From positions 1-64,000 of IMG/VR virus record IMGVR_UViG_3300050821_006746: a DNA stretch of 64,000 bases; one strand, written 5' to 3'. Numbering within the stretch: position 1 is the stretch's first letter; the number at the start of each line of letters is the position of its first letter. Made by a program: the position numbers and the translations under genes. The notes below the pieces were generated by a model. The model saw nothing but the letters and a program-made list of their open reading frames with translations. It had not been told where the DNA came from and ran no database searches. Of the stretch, positions 54,333-62,435 are shown in pieces. The stretch is from a virus.

Positions 54333-55087
54333 AACCATTCACCTTTGGCTCACTTTTCTCTGGCGTTGGTGGTATTGATTTAGGCTTGGAGCGGGCTGGT
54401 ATGCAGTGCGCTTGGCAGGTGGAGATAGATGATTATGCAACAAAAGTACTTGAAAAACAGTGGCCCAATGTTACCCGGTTTCGAGACGTGCGAACCGTTG
54501 GAAAACGCAACCTGCCAACAGTTGACCTTCTGGCAGGTGGATTCCCCTGCCAACCTCATAGTCTCAATGGCAAAAGAAAAGCCAGCGAAGACGAACGCGA
54601 TCTCTGGCCAGAATTTCGCCGGCTTATTTGCGAGCTTAAACCCGCTTGGGTGTTGGCTGAAAACGTCATGGGGCTACTTAGTTCAGAAAATGGTCACTTC
54701 TTCGGCGGCATTCTCAGGGACTTGGCCGCGCTCAGGTATGATGCACAATGGCAAGTGCTACCAGCTTCCTCCTTTGGCGCACCACACCGAAGAGAAAGAG
54801 TCTTCATTGTGGCCTACCCTCAGAGCCTCTATGTGGAAAAATCGCAAATGGTCCAATCACAGAAAAGACCACCATTTCAATTTGGAAGAATATCTTCCAA
54901 CGATTTATCCAGAAATCAATGGAAAACCAATCAACCCTCATTTTCTGGAATGGATGATGGGATTCCCTATTGGGTGGACAGAAGTAAGGGACTCGGAAAC
55001 GCAGTTGTTCCACAAATAGCAGAGAGCATTGCTTATCGCATTCTCATGGCAGATGCAGCAAGCAAGGATGAAACGGAAGTAGCATAA
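54329..55087 (+). CDS. C5-cytosine DNA methyltransferase
   Basis: A 252-residue protein. Motif I F-S-G-V-G-G-I-D-L-G-L-E-R-A-G (10-24), motif IV G-G-F-P-C-Q-P-H-S with catalytic Cys74, motif VI A-E-N-V, motif VIII S-F-G-A-P-H-R-R-E-R-V-F-I-V-A and motif X G-L-G-N-A-V-V-P-Q-I-A are all present. The target-recognition region is short, so the enzyme is smaller than most Dcm-type methylases. It methylates cytosine C5, most likely for protection from restriction. Positions 54429-55019 also encode a second open frame. Confidence 0.9.
   Translation: MKPFTFGSLFSGVGGIDLGLERAGMQCAWQVEIDDYATKVLEKQWPNVTRFRDVRTVGKRNLPTVDLLAGGFPCQPHSLNGKRKASEDERDLWPEFRRLICELKPAWVLAENVMGLLSSENGHFFGGILRDLAALRYDAQWQVLPASSFGAPHRRERVFIVAYPQSLYVEKSQMVQSQKRPPFQFGRISSNDLSRNQWKTNQPSFSGMDDGIPYWVDRSKGLGNAVVPQIAESIAYRILMADAASKDETEVA
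54429..55019 (+). CDS. Overlapping frame inside the methylase gene, phage-family-like protein
   Basis: A complete 196-codon frame lies wholly inside the cytosine methylase gene in another plus-strand frame. Its product carries A-I-S-G-Q-N-F, T-W-P-R-S-G-M-M-H-N-G-K-C-Y-Q-L-P-P-L, S-S-L-W-P-T-L-R-A-S and F-L-E-W-M-M-G-F-P-I-G-W-T-E. This set of motifs I know from stand-alone phage proteins often annotated near cytosine methylases. The start has no strong ribosome site. It may be expressed, or it may show that this family arose by overprinting of dcm genes. Confidence 0.45.
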   Translation: MIMQQKYLKNSGPMLPGFETCEPLENATCQQLTFWQVDSPANLIVSMAKEKPAKTNAISGQNFAGLFASLNPLGCWLKTSWGYLVQKMVTSSAAFSGTWPRSGMMHNGKCYQLPPLAHHTEEKESSLWPTLRASMWKNRKWSNHRKDHHFNLEEYLPTIYPEINGKPINPHFLEWMMGFPIGWTEVRDSETQLFHK

Positions 55088-55119
55088 CCTGGCAGTGCCA
55101 GTAATATAGAGGTTTGATT

Positions 55120-55170
55120 ATGGCACAAGTAGCACGACCACAAGAGGGCAAAGAAAAGCAAGGATGGTAG
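55120..55170 (+). CDS. Possible 16-residue leader peptide
   Basis: An ATG frame with TAGAGGTTTG upstream, polar and basic, ending 3 bases before the HNH gene. It may couple translation into that gene; weak support. Confidence 0.25.
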   Translation: MAQVARPQEGKEKQGW

Positions 55171-55173
55171 CGC

Positions 55174-55800
55174 ATGTACGAGAAATCTTACCAAGCCTGG
55201 AAAGAGTTTAAGGAAAAGCTCTATGGAAAATCTAAGGAGCAATTCGAGGATGCAACGCCAGAAGAAAAGCGGGCGTTGCTAGACAAGATGAATGCTTCTG
55301 ACGATGAACAGATACAGCAGAAAGAGATAGAGCTAAATGAGCTATTTAGCAAAATGCAAGATCTTACTCAGGAAATAGCTCGTTTAACGGAATATTCAAC
55401 AGGACATCAAGTTAGGATCATTCAACACGCCACAAGTGCTCTCAATAATTTTGTTCGCAATGGCATCCCCGATATGTTCCATTTTCCACGAGAAGACATG
55501 GACAAAATTATTCGCGCCATAGAGCAGGATCGTCGTACTCAGGCGCAAAGAGAAACGCTTGAGGGAATGCCGTATGATGCCTATCTGAAAACAGAGGCAT
55601 GGCAAATAAGGCGTTCACAGGCTCTCAAAGACGCCAAGAATAGGTGTCAGTTATGTTACAGTACAAAACTTCTCAATGTCCACCACAAGACCTATGAGCG
55701 GCGCGGACACGAACTGCCAGAGGATTTGATTGTACTCTGCAACGATTGTCACGCAAAACATCACGACAAAATTGGCAAAAAGAATTCATGGAATTTTTAG
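55174..55800 (+). CDS. HNH endonuclease
   Basis: A 208-residue protein. Residues 1-100 are a long coiled-coil-like helix region. The C-terminal domain is HNH: W-Q-I-R-R-S-Q-A-L, zinc pair C-Q-L-C, L-N-V-H-H-K-T-Y catalytic His, D-L-I-V-L-C-N-D-C-H-A-K-H-H. It is likely a nicking or homing-type nuclease; with its position before the replication genes, a role in replication or packaging is possible. Confidence 0.82.
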   Translation: MYEKSYQAWKEFKEKLYGKSKEQFEDATPEEKRALLDKMNASDDEQIQQKEIELNELFSKMQDLTQEIARLTEYSTGHQVRIIQHATSALNNFVRNGIPDMFHFPREDMDKIIRAIEQDRRTQAQRETLEGMPYDAYLKTEAWQIRRSQALKDAKNRCQLCYSTKLLNVHHKTYERRGHELPEDLIVLCNDCHAKHHDKIGKKNSWNF

Positions 55801-55818
55801 ATAGATTTTCGAGGTAGC

Positions 55819-57459
55819 ATGATGGCAAACGCAGTTAGCCCACAGGATGAGCAGAAGATCAGCGAAAAGCAAAACACACCCTGGCGTGTGAAATTTACCT
55901 GCGACAAGAAAAACCCATCCTATCAAGAAATCCGCAAGGATCTTTTTGTTGCCTGTTGGGGCAATGCCAAGATGGTAGAGGTGCTATTTCACTTCCTGAA
56001 TACTGGTAGTTGGAAAGCGCATCACAACCACATGGACGAAAACACACGTGTGATTGTCCTCCAAGAAAAGCACTCTGAGATTTTAGCTAAAGTTAAACTT
56101 AAAGTCTCAGAGCCTACGCTTATCACATTCCTCAAGATGTTTGCTCAAGTTGGCTATGTTCGCAAAGCAGCCCGCAAGGGAGCACAAGAGATCAACTTTG
56201 AGGCCGTAGAGAAAGCATTCACAAACCCGCCTGAGAAGCCGGTTATCAGCAAGGATTTAAACTTAAATTTAAGTTTAAATAGTGAGCGGTCAAATGAGGT
56301 GGATAACCTACGTCAAGAGGTCGTCAATTTGCGCGAACAAGTGCAGGATTTAAGTTTAACTTTAGTTGGATTTAAGTCACTGTACGCTCAATTTGAGCAC
56401 GAATTTAAGTTTAACTTTAGCTCGCGAACTAAAGAATTTAACTTAAATGAATCGCCTGAGAGCACACAGGAAGCCAGCTCAGACCCACTTTTTTTTCCTA
56501 AGAATCCTTCTTTAGATATAAGAGATAGAGAAGAAGATGAAGAGAGTAAGAAGGACGATTGCGCTATCGCGCCGCTCGCACCTACATTTTTCGCTTTGCT
56601 TCCCTGGCTTTGGTCGGATGGGCTGGAAACACCCACAAGGTTACTTGTGGAATTAAACTCCACTATGCCAGTTGGTGAACAACAAAGGCGCTTATGGGCC
56701 ACTGAGCAGTACAAGCAGGAATTAGCTTCTAAAGGTTGCCCTGTGATGGTAGAGATGGTTTCAGAGCCTCCACAGAACGCCATTGATGCTGCTGCTACTC
56801 CTGAGTGGATTCTGGTTCTCATGGAGCCAGCACAACCCAAACAAGTATACGCTTCATATAGCCAGGAGTCACCTACACCCCCAGAGCAAAGTATAAAAGA
56901 TACGGAGGTTGGTGCGGCGCGTGGCTATATGCAAAGTACAGATGCAAATATACCTTCTGAGCAGAATAAGTCCACAAAGCGCACACGTGGCAAGAAAGCA
57001 GAGAAGGTTGAACAGTCAAGCCTCCCTTTTGACAAGGGCATCGCGCTAAACGAGGATGAACAGCGCATTTCTGATTGGTTCTGCAAGTTCTGGTTTATCA
57101 AAATCCCGCCAACAGTAAACGCATTGTACAAAAAACATTGTGGAACTTTAGTGCCTTTTGTCCATTCTTGGGAAGAAATGCAGAGTTTAGAGAAAGTGGC
57201 GCGAGTTTGGTTGCAAAGCCAACTTAAACCAGGGACAAAGGTTGGTGGATTGCATCTAGGTAATTTCACAAACACCAATGTTTTGAATAATTGGCAGCCA
57301 GATTTACCAGACAATATTGTCGCTATCGACTCAAAACAACGATCTGGGGTTGATACCTTTGCGCATGTACCAGCCTTTGGAGGGAAAACCGAAGAGCAAT
57401 TAGATGCTGAGTTGCCGGAGACTCTTGAGTTTCTTCGTGCGAGAGGCATAGCCATCTAG
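55819..57459 (+). CDS. Putative replication initiator with internal iterons
   Basis: A 546-residue protein. Residues ~25-130 look like a winged-helix domain of plasmid/phage initiators (K-M-V-E-V-L-F-H-F-L-N, T-L-I-T-F-L-K-M-F-A-Q-V-G-Y-V). A coiled-coil segment and a long polar region follow, then a C-terminal helical domain (~425-500). The DNA for residues ~90-210 holds repeated AT-rich iterons, which explains odd L-N-L-N-L-S-L-N and F-K-F-N-F stretches. Initiator gene with internal iterons followed by a DnaC-like loader is the lambda O-P layout. Confidence 0.6.
   Translation: MMANAVSPQDEQKISEKQNTPWRVKFTCDKKNPSYQEIRKDLFVACWGNAKMVEVLFHFLNTGSWKAHHNHMDENTRVIVLQEKHSEILAKVKLKVSEPTLITFLKMFAQVGYVRKAARKGAQEINFEAVEKAFTNPPEKPVISKDLNLNLSLNSERSNEVDNLRQEVVNLREQVQDLSLTLVGFKSLYAQFEHEFKFNFSSRTKEFNLNESPESTQEASSDPLFFPKNPSLDIRDREEDEESKKDDCAIAPLAPTFFALLPWLWSDGLETPTRLLVELNSTMPVGEQQRRLWATEQYKQELASKGCPVMVEMVSEPPQNAIDAAATPEWILVLMEPAQPKQVYASYSQESPTPPEQSIKDTEVGAARGYMQSTDANIPSEQNKSTKRTRGKKAEKVEQSSLPFDKGIALNEDEQRISDWFCKFWFIKIPPTVNALYKKHCGTLVPFVHSWEEMQSLEKVARVWLQSQLKPGTKVGGLHLGNFTNTNVLNNWQPDLPDNIVAIDSKQRSGVDTFAHVPAFGGKTEEQLDAELPETLEFLRARGIAI
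56086..56448. repeat. AT-rich iterons; candidate replication origin
   Basis: The motif TTTAAGTTTAACTTTAG occurs as copies at 56086-56103 (inverted), 56349-56365 and 56404-56420, with partial copies at 56370-56377 and 56435-56447. At 56255-56280 it expands to a perfect 26-bp palindrome centred on AAATTT. All lie inside the initiator gene. Repeated, phased AT-rich sites in an initiator gene are the pattern of a lambda-type origin. Confidence 0.65.
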
Positions 57460-57473
57460 AAAGGGTAACGGTT

Positions 57474-58430
57474 ATGGATAAGAAAGCAAAAGAGCGTATG
57501 CAACAAGCCATTGAGGATGCCAAGCGCAGACGAGAGCACATCTGTGATGATCCACAACCTCTAGGCAACCTGCTTCCAACATTGCCCAAAATTGTTGCCT
57601 TGACGGGTGTATACCCTGAATTTTTGTTTGAGACGCAGCCGAGCAATTATAGCCGCAATCCAGATGATCTCATGTATCTTTGTCCAACGTGTGGACAATG
57701 TTTCGGTGTAATCAGAAAGTCAAATGGCTATCGGCGGCGTCCTTGTCAGTGTATGCAAGACGAATACGACCGTCAGGATAGACTACGCTTTCAGGAGAGT
57801 GTGCGCCAAGAGCGCCTGGCAGTGCCAGTCAAGGAGCGAGTGACTTACACCTGGCTTGGTATGGACTATAGCGCGTTGGCAGAGCACTCACTGTCCAATT
57901 TTGAGATGCAGTATCAGCGCAACGCTTTTACGTTGGTTGCTGGCTACGTCAAGCAAAATTTAGCCCGTAGTGCCGAAAAGGATAACCTCTTGATTTATGG
58001 CGAGAAGGCAGGCTTGGGTAAGACTCATCTTGCGGCGGCATTACTTAATCTCTGCTACGAGGATGGCTATTCTTGTTTGTTCATGCTCGCAAAGGATTAC
58101 TTCGATGCGCTATGGGCATCTGACTTCAAGGACCGCTTGGCATTGCGTCAACGAGCGAGCAAGGCTGATTTCTTGCTCATAGACGACATTGACAAAGCTG
58201 AGCAAAAAGATACGAGCGCTCAAAAGTCAGAATTTTTTCAATTGCTCAATTTGCGTTATGAGGCTGGTCGTCCAACATTCTTCACGGCAAACTCTGCTGA
58301 TCTTTCTAGGTGGTTCAATGAGTGGACAATAAGCCGGGTACAAGAGCGCTTATTGAGGATACCCGTTGCTGGTAAAGATTATCGAGAGATTCGCGCTGAA
58401 CGTGCAAGGCAAGGGATAAACGCAGGCTAG
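57474..58430 (+). CDS. DnaC/IstB-like helicase loader
   Basis: A 318-residue protein. A zinc cluster (C70, C73, C76, C91, C93) precedes a AAA+ ATPase: Walker A G-E-K-A-G-L-G-K-T-H (176-185), Walker B F-L-L-I-D-D-I-D (233-240), a sensor region P-T-F-F-T-A-N-S and R-V-Q-E-R-L-L arginine-finger region. It is expected to load the replicative helicase on the initiator-opened origin. It lies 14 bases after the initiator gene. Confidence 0.85.
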   Translation: MDKKAKERMQQAIEDAKRRREHICDDPQPLGNLLPTLPKIVALTGVYPEFLFETQPSNYSRNPDDLMYLCPTCGQCFGVIRKSNGYRRRPCQCMQDEYDRQDRLRFQESVRQERLAVPVKERVTYTWLGMDYSALAEHSLSNFEMQYQRNAFTLVAGYVKQNLARSAEKDNLLIYGEKAGLGKTHLAAALLNLCYEDGYSCLFMLAKDYFDALWASDFKDRLALRQRASKADFLLIDDIDKAEQKDTSAQKSEFFQLLNLRYEAGRPTFFTANSADLSRWFNEWTISRVQERLLRIPVAGKDYREIRAERARQGINAG

Positions 58431-58453
58431 TGTTAAGAAAGGATACACTCACC

Positions 58454-59089
58454 ATGAGTTACATGCCATTTAACGATGATAACCAACCATTATATGCTGA
58501 TGAGAACGAAAATATTCTTTTACGTGTGAAAGACCTCAAAAAGTTGATTGAGGATGATGTGCATTTGTCCGTTATTGATTTGAAGTCGATGAGCGTAAAC
58601 AGCGACCCTGAAAAACTGCAAGAACTATATCCTGCTCTTATGCCAGATCGCGTGTGGTTTGTTTGGGCTACGTTTCAAGCACCAGAAGGTTTAAAAACCT
58701 CACGGGCCTTTGTCATGTTGAAGGATGGTCAACTTTCTCTTCCTCTTGGGATGTTTCTTCATCTGGAGACGTTTCTTGCTGCTCATCGAAAACAGGCAAA
58801 GCGAGATATACCTGATTTGACACTGGATTATATTGAGACGTTGGAATCGATCATTGCTGACGATTGGCGTTTCTGGCGTGATTTTGTATATTTCCTTGAT
58901 CGTCACCATGCTCAGTTATTCGTTCAGGGAACACTCAAACCGCAATTTGAGAGACAGATCGTTGATTTGTATAAAAATTTTAGGTCAGTTAACTTTTTTT
59001 CAACGGAAAATGAGGCAATTGATCCATTCCCTGGCGGCAAGTTTAGTTTTGTGGAGAAGCGCGATATCGAACGCAAGAAGGAAGAATAA
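58454..59089 (+). CDS. Unknown protein next to helicase loader
   Basis: The ATG at 58454 has AAAGGATA upstream. A 211-residue globular alpha/beta protein with aromatic segments (F-W-R-D-F-V-Y-F-L-D-R-H-H). No motif recognised. Position suggests a replication accessory role. Confidence 0.6.
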   Translation: MSYMPFNDDNQPLYADENENILLRVKDLKKLIEDDVHLSVIDLKSMSVNSDPEKLQELYPALMPDRVWFVWATFQAPEGLKTSRAFVMLKDGQLSLPLGMFLHLETFLAAHRKQAKRDIPDLTLDYIETLESIIADDWRFWRDFVYFLDRHHAQLFVQGTLKPQFERQIVDLYKNFRSVNFFSTENEAIDPFPGGKFSFVEKRDIERKKEE

Positions 59090-59091
59090 TC

Positions 59092-59490
59092 ATGGCACAA
59101 TGTACAGCGCTCGCTTGTCCACGTTTGCACGCTGATCCCGAAGATCGCACAATGGCTATCGACTTCTCGTCTTCACTGGTTACGCGTGACGCGCTCGGCA
59201 ATACGTGGTGCAACTATTGCATCAAACAATGTGAACTCATAAATTGGGGGAAGGCGCATAACTGGCCTGAAATCCATGTCACTGGAGAGCGAGGTAGATA
59301 TGCCATAGCACAAGGTCAATGGCATTGGCTGACGAGCGTGATGGGAAGTAACCAGGATGCGATAGACGCCTACCATGCCGCTGTGATAGCTGGGAACGAG
59401 GCTATGGAGCAGGAGATCGCGGAGAGTGTGGAGCGGGCGCATGATGCGAGGTTGCAGGCGAGGCGCGAACGTTGGTTGCACACGAGATAG
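59092..59490 (+). CDS. Zinc-site protein with helical tail
   Basis: A 132-residue protein, two bases after the previous gene's stop. C-T-A-L-A-C, C-N-Y-C and C fit a metal site in the first 50 residues; the rest is helical and Arg/Glu-rich. No family recognised. Confidence 0.55.
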   Translation: MAQCTALACPRLHADPEDRTMAIDFSSSLVTRDALGNTWCNYCIKQCELINWGKAHNWPEIHVTGERGRYAIAQGQWHWLTSVMGSNQDAIDAYHAAVIAGNEAMEQEIAESVERAHDARLQARRERWLHTR

Positions 59491-59538
59491 CCTTGTGCAA
59501 CAATGATAATGGATGAGATAAGCCAGAGGAGAGATAGA

Positions 59539-59715
59539 ATGGATCAGTTAACCGTATATGCTGTGTTTTTCTATATGGATGATGACGTGCCCGATGTTTA
59601 CTGTCTAGACGAAGCAGTTGCCAGGCAGATGGCTAGCAACTATGAGTCTGGCGATTATATCCTGTTGCAGGTGAGTGAGCAGGAATGGATGAGCCTGTTG
59701 AGAGGAGAGCGATAG
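59539..59715 (+). CDS. Small acidic protein
   Basis: The ATG at 59539 follows AGGAGAG (ATG 59503 also in frame). 58 residues with V-Y-A-V-F-F-Y-M-D-D-D-V-P-D-V-Y. The stop overlaps the next GTG. Confidence 0.5.
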   Translation: MDQLTVYAVFFYMDDDVPDVYCLDEAVARQMASNYESGDYILLQVSEQEWMSLLRGER

Positions 59716-60143
59716 TGGGTTGGTATACAGATGTGGTTGTCCACGTATCCATTTTGGAAAACGACGATGAGCAGGATAATTTGCGCCTCTTGCCTGAATT
59801 GCAAGCCGTGGCGCGGTTATTTCCTGTGCCAGACTGCTCGCATTTTTACGCTGGCACAACCAAAGGCTCTCACATTGATGTGATACTAAAGGGCATCGGT
59901 GCTATCAAGTGGGAATATCCCGAAGACGTGCAGGTGTGGTACAAAGACGAGCACGACGAGACTTTCAGGCTTGTTATGGGTGTGGAAGAGCAGGATAAGC
60001 GGATTGTGGAGCGGGATAGATTGCTGTATGAGGCGTGGGATTTGCTTATGGATGTGCAGGTATTTATACCACCTGAGAATTACGATTTGACTTGCGTGAA
60101 GAATTGGATTGAGAAATACAAACAGTTGAAGGGCGAAGAATGA
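59715..60143 (+). CDS. Unknown protein
   Basis: A GTG start sharing a base with the previous TAG. 142 residues, alpha/beta with a conspicuous Trp/Glu helix (L-L-Y-E-A-W-D-L-L-M-D). ATGA-coupled to the DUF488-like gene. Confidence 0.55.
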   Translation: MGWYTDVVVHVSILENDDEQDNLRLLPELQAVARLFPVPDCSHFYAGTTKGSHIDVILKGIGAIKWEYPEDVQVWYKDEHDETFRLVMGVEEQDKRIVERDRLLYEAWDLLMDVQVFIPPENYDLTCVKNWIEKYKQLKGEE

Positions 60144-60604
60144 AAATAATCCCTGTGGGCTATGGCAACCCGAAGCACCGTGAACTTATCCCTGTGCTCA
60201 TGCAAGATCCTGATGCCGTGCTAGTGAGTGCGTGCCACTCAGATCGTGCAGCGCTCTACACATGGAGTGTTGCCAATCTTATAAAGCGCTATGGTGAACA
60301 ATTCAGGTGGATACCTCCACTTGGCAATATTCACTACAAACATCCTGAGTTTGGCATCCAGATTGCCGATCTCGACACCGGCTTATCTGATGTCTACGAT
60401 TTGTTGTTGTTGGGTAAAACGGCGCTGATTATGTGTGGATGCGGAACGATGGAACCAACGAAGAAACATCCACACGGGTGTCATCGGCGCATTATTTGCG
60501 ATGCGATGGCAGTGAGGTATGCAGATGTGGAGATTGTTCTACCTGAGACGATCTCGCCAGACGGCACGATTAGCGCACGTCAGGCGGGCGTGATGACACG
60601 TTGA
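60140..60604 (+). CDS. DUF488-like protein
   Basis: A 154-residue protein. P-V-G-Y-G-N near the start, D-L-L-L-L-G-K-T-A-L-I-M-C-G-C-G and H-G-C-H-R-R-I-I-C-D-A-M near the end fit the DUF488 pattern, where a Cys-rich strand is followed by C-H-R. Function of the family is not established; an RNA or nucleotide link has been proposed. Confidence 0.55.
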   Translation: MKIIPVGYGNPKHRELIPVLMQDPDAVLVSACHSDRAALYTWSVANLIKRYGEQFRWIPPLGNIHYKHPEFGIQIADLDTGLSDVYDLLLLGKTALIMCGCGTMEPTKKHPHGCHRRIICDAMAVRYADVEIVLPETISPDGTISARQAGVMTR

Positions 60605-60701
60605 CCGTGTTGGACGTGGGATTTTTATGTTGCGATTTGTGGGGCTTTTAACGTGGCTCTCAACGCGTTAAAATGGGTATAGCGAAAAGGAGCAAACAGA
60701 A

Positions 60702-61088
60702 ATGATTAAGAATTGCCCACAATGTGGCGGATTGATCGGCTTGAATGCCGAAAAGATAGCGCGAACGTTGGAGAATACTTTTGTCTGTGAAGGGCACCCT
60801 CAGCCATCGCCACAAGATACGCAGTTTCGTCAATGGGCTACTGCTGTCTGGGATAAACTGTTGGGCGATAGCCGCTACATCGACGTGTCAACGGGCATGG
60901 GCACTGAATTGGACACAGAGGACAGTGATCACAAGCCATATATCGATATCCTTGCGCGTGCAGGTTATGTGCTTGTAGAGCATACATTTACGGAATTTTG
61001 GAGCGGGGCAGACGCAGAGGTAGGGCATTATCCTGACATGGAATCTATCCCTGATTTGCCAGAGTTACCAGAGGAGAAGACAAGATGA
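60702..61088 (+). CDS. Zinc-finger protein, paralogue A
   Basis: A 128-residue protein. An N-terminal C-P-Q-C-G finger is followed by a helical domain. I-L-A-R-A-G-Y-V-L-V and the ending I-P-D-L-P-E-L-P-E-E-K-T recur in the next gene, so the two are tandem duplicates. AAGGAGC upstream. Confidence 0.6.
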   Translation: MIKNCPQCGGLIGLNAEKIARTLENTFVCEGHPQPSPQDTQFRQWATAVWDKLLGDSRYIDVSTGMGTELDTEDSDHKPYIDILARAGYVLVEHTFTEFWSGADAEVGHYPDMESIPDLPELPEEKTR

Positions 61089-61366
61089 ACAGGGATAATC
61101 AATTTGCCGGATCGGCAAAGGCGGTCTATGAGAAATTTGTGCGAAATGTTCTCTTGTCCGATAAGGGGATGGACATTGAAGCCTTTAAGCAAGAGCAAGA
61201 AACTATTCTTGCACGTGCTGGCTATGCTCTTGTGAAGCAAGCGATAGACGAAGCCCATTCAGTACTGAATGGGAATTGTACGGATTGCTACGAACACATC
61301 ACCGCTTATGATGTTTTGCGTGACATACCAGATATGCCCACATTGCCAGAGGAGACGACAAAATGA
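61085..61366 (+). CDS. Paralogue B of the preceding gene
   Basis: A 93-residue protein in an ATGA overlap. It shares I-L-A-R-A-G-Y-A-L-V and I-P-D-M-P-T-L-P-E-E-T-T with the preceding protein, but lacks the zinc finger. Recent tandem duplication with loss of the N-terminal part is likely. Confidence 0.6.
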   Translation: MNRDNQFAGSAKAVYEKFVRNVLLSDKGMDIEAFKQEQETILARAGYALVKQAIDEAHSVLNGNCTDCYEHITAYDVLRDIPDMPTLPEETTK

Positions 61367-61851
61367 GTATTGATAATCCCACTAAACACATCCTTGTAAA
61401 AGATGTACATCAGTTTGAATGGATGCTCTACCGGCGTGGCTGCACATCGTTTGCTTCGTGGAGTGATGTGCATGGAATGGTGTACGCGACGATGCTTGGT
61501 AATGAGGTATATCAGTTTCGAGAAGACTTTTTCTTGCACGAGACTGTAGAGATTGTTTCTCATCGTCTAGAGGTTATGATGGGCAACGGGATGCACTTTG
61601 TTTGGTGCAAGCAGTGCCACGAGCCATTGTTGAAAATAGAGACAGGACATGCAGAATGGATTGAAACTGGTGGCGATGCGTATCAGATGTATGATAATGC
61701 GATTATGCTGATGCCAGGCGTTGCCTTTGAGATGACAATCGAATATCGTAGCGCGAAGGCTGGACCCGCTTCACCTGTGATCGAGTCTTGTGTAAATTGT
61801 GGCGTGTTGTTGGACGGGAACACTAGCGAGATCGAAGATTGCCAGGATTAG
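61363..61851 (+). CDS. Unknown protein with C-terminal zinc site
   Basis: A 162-residue protein in an ATGA overlap. C-K-Q-C ... C-V-N-C-G separated by ~75 residues suggest a metal site enclosing a beta domain. No family recognised. Confidence 0.55.
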   Translation: MSIDNPTKHILVKDVHQFEWMLYRRGCTSFASWSDVHGMVYATMLGNEVYQFREDFFLHETVEIVSHRLEVMMGNGMHFVWCKQCHEPLLKIETGHAEWIETGGDAYQMYDNAIMLMPGVAFEMTIEYRSAKAGPASPVIESCVNCGVLLDGNTSEIEDCQD

Positions 61852-61892
61852 GCCCAAGAAAAAGAAATAGCCAGTGACCCAACGTACCAGAG

Positions 61893-61938
61893 AAGCGCAC
61901 ATGAGTATGCACCAGTTTGGTATCTCTCGTGTGCGCTT
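61893..61938. terminator. Long hairpin
   Basis: A 13-bp stem with one mismatch (AAGCGCACATGAG and CTCGTGTGCGCTT), followed by TTATATT. Confidence 0.55.
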
Positions 61939-62028
61939 TATATTGCATTGCAATATATCAATACGCGGCAATTCGTGCTAGAATGTGCTCAGAATTCCAA
62001 TCCTTCACAGTGACGAGGAGACACCATC

Positions 62029-62388
62029 ATGAGCTTTCTAGACCGTATCCGATTACAACGACCCACCTATGCCACAAAGATTATCGTGCCCGAAGAGATC
62101 AAGGCATTCGATCCCATTACGCCACTTCCTGAGCCACCAACGCCGCTTGTCGTACAAGTGCAGACGTGCGGTTATTGTGGCGGTCCATGCGAGAGTGAGC
62201 CGCATCAGTTCACAAATGGTGATTTGTACTTGAAGCGGTTGCCTTTCTCTTTCTTGTGCAACTCTTGTTGGAAGATGCGTGAGGACTTGCGCACACGGCA
62301 TAATGTGGCTAACACCAATACCCTTGTAGTGGGCAAGCCGCAGCGTATGCGCAAGGTAGAGGCGCGAGCAGAGGCAGAGCAGGCGTAG
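62029..62388 (+). CDS. Zinc-finger protein
   Basis: A 119-residue protein preceded by the shared CAGTGACGAGGAGACACC leader. C-G-Y-C-G-G-P-C ... C-N-S-C forms a zinc site in the middle; the C-terminus is basic. Last plus-strand gene. Confidence 0.6.
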   Translation: MSFLDRIRLQRPTYATKIIVPEEIKAFDPITPLPEPPTPLVVQVQTCGYCGGPCESEPHQFTNGDLYLKRLPFSFLCNSCWKMREDLRTRHNVANTNTLVVGKPQRMRKVEARAEAEQA

Positions 62389-62398
62389 GGCAAAGAGA

Positions 62399-62425
62399 GA
62401 GGCTAGCGTTGGTTGCGCTAGCCTC
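62399..62425. terminator. Bidirectional terminator
   Basis: A 10-bp perfect stem GAGGCTAGCG / CGCTAGCCTC with a 7-base loop between convergent genes. Confidence 0.75.
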
Positions 62426-62435
62426 GTGGGATTGA

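Noticed and set aside
56388-57455. Two minus-strand frames (150 and 176 codons) inside the initiator gene
   Set aside because: Shadows of a plus-strand gene with better start, context and composition.
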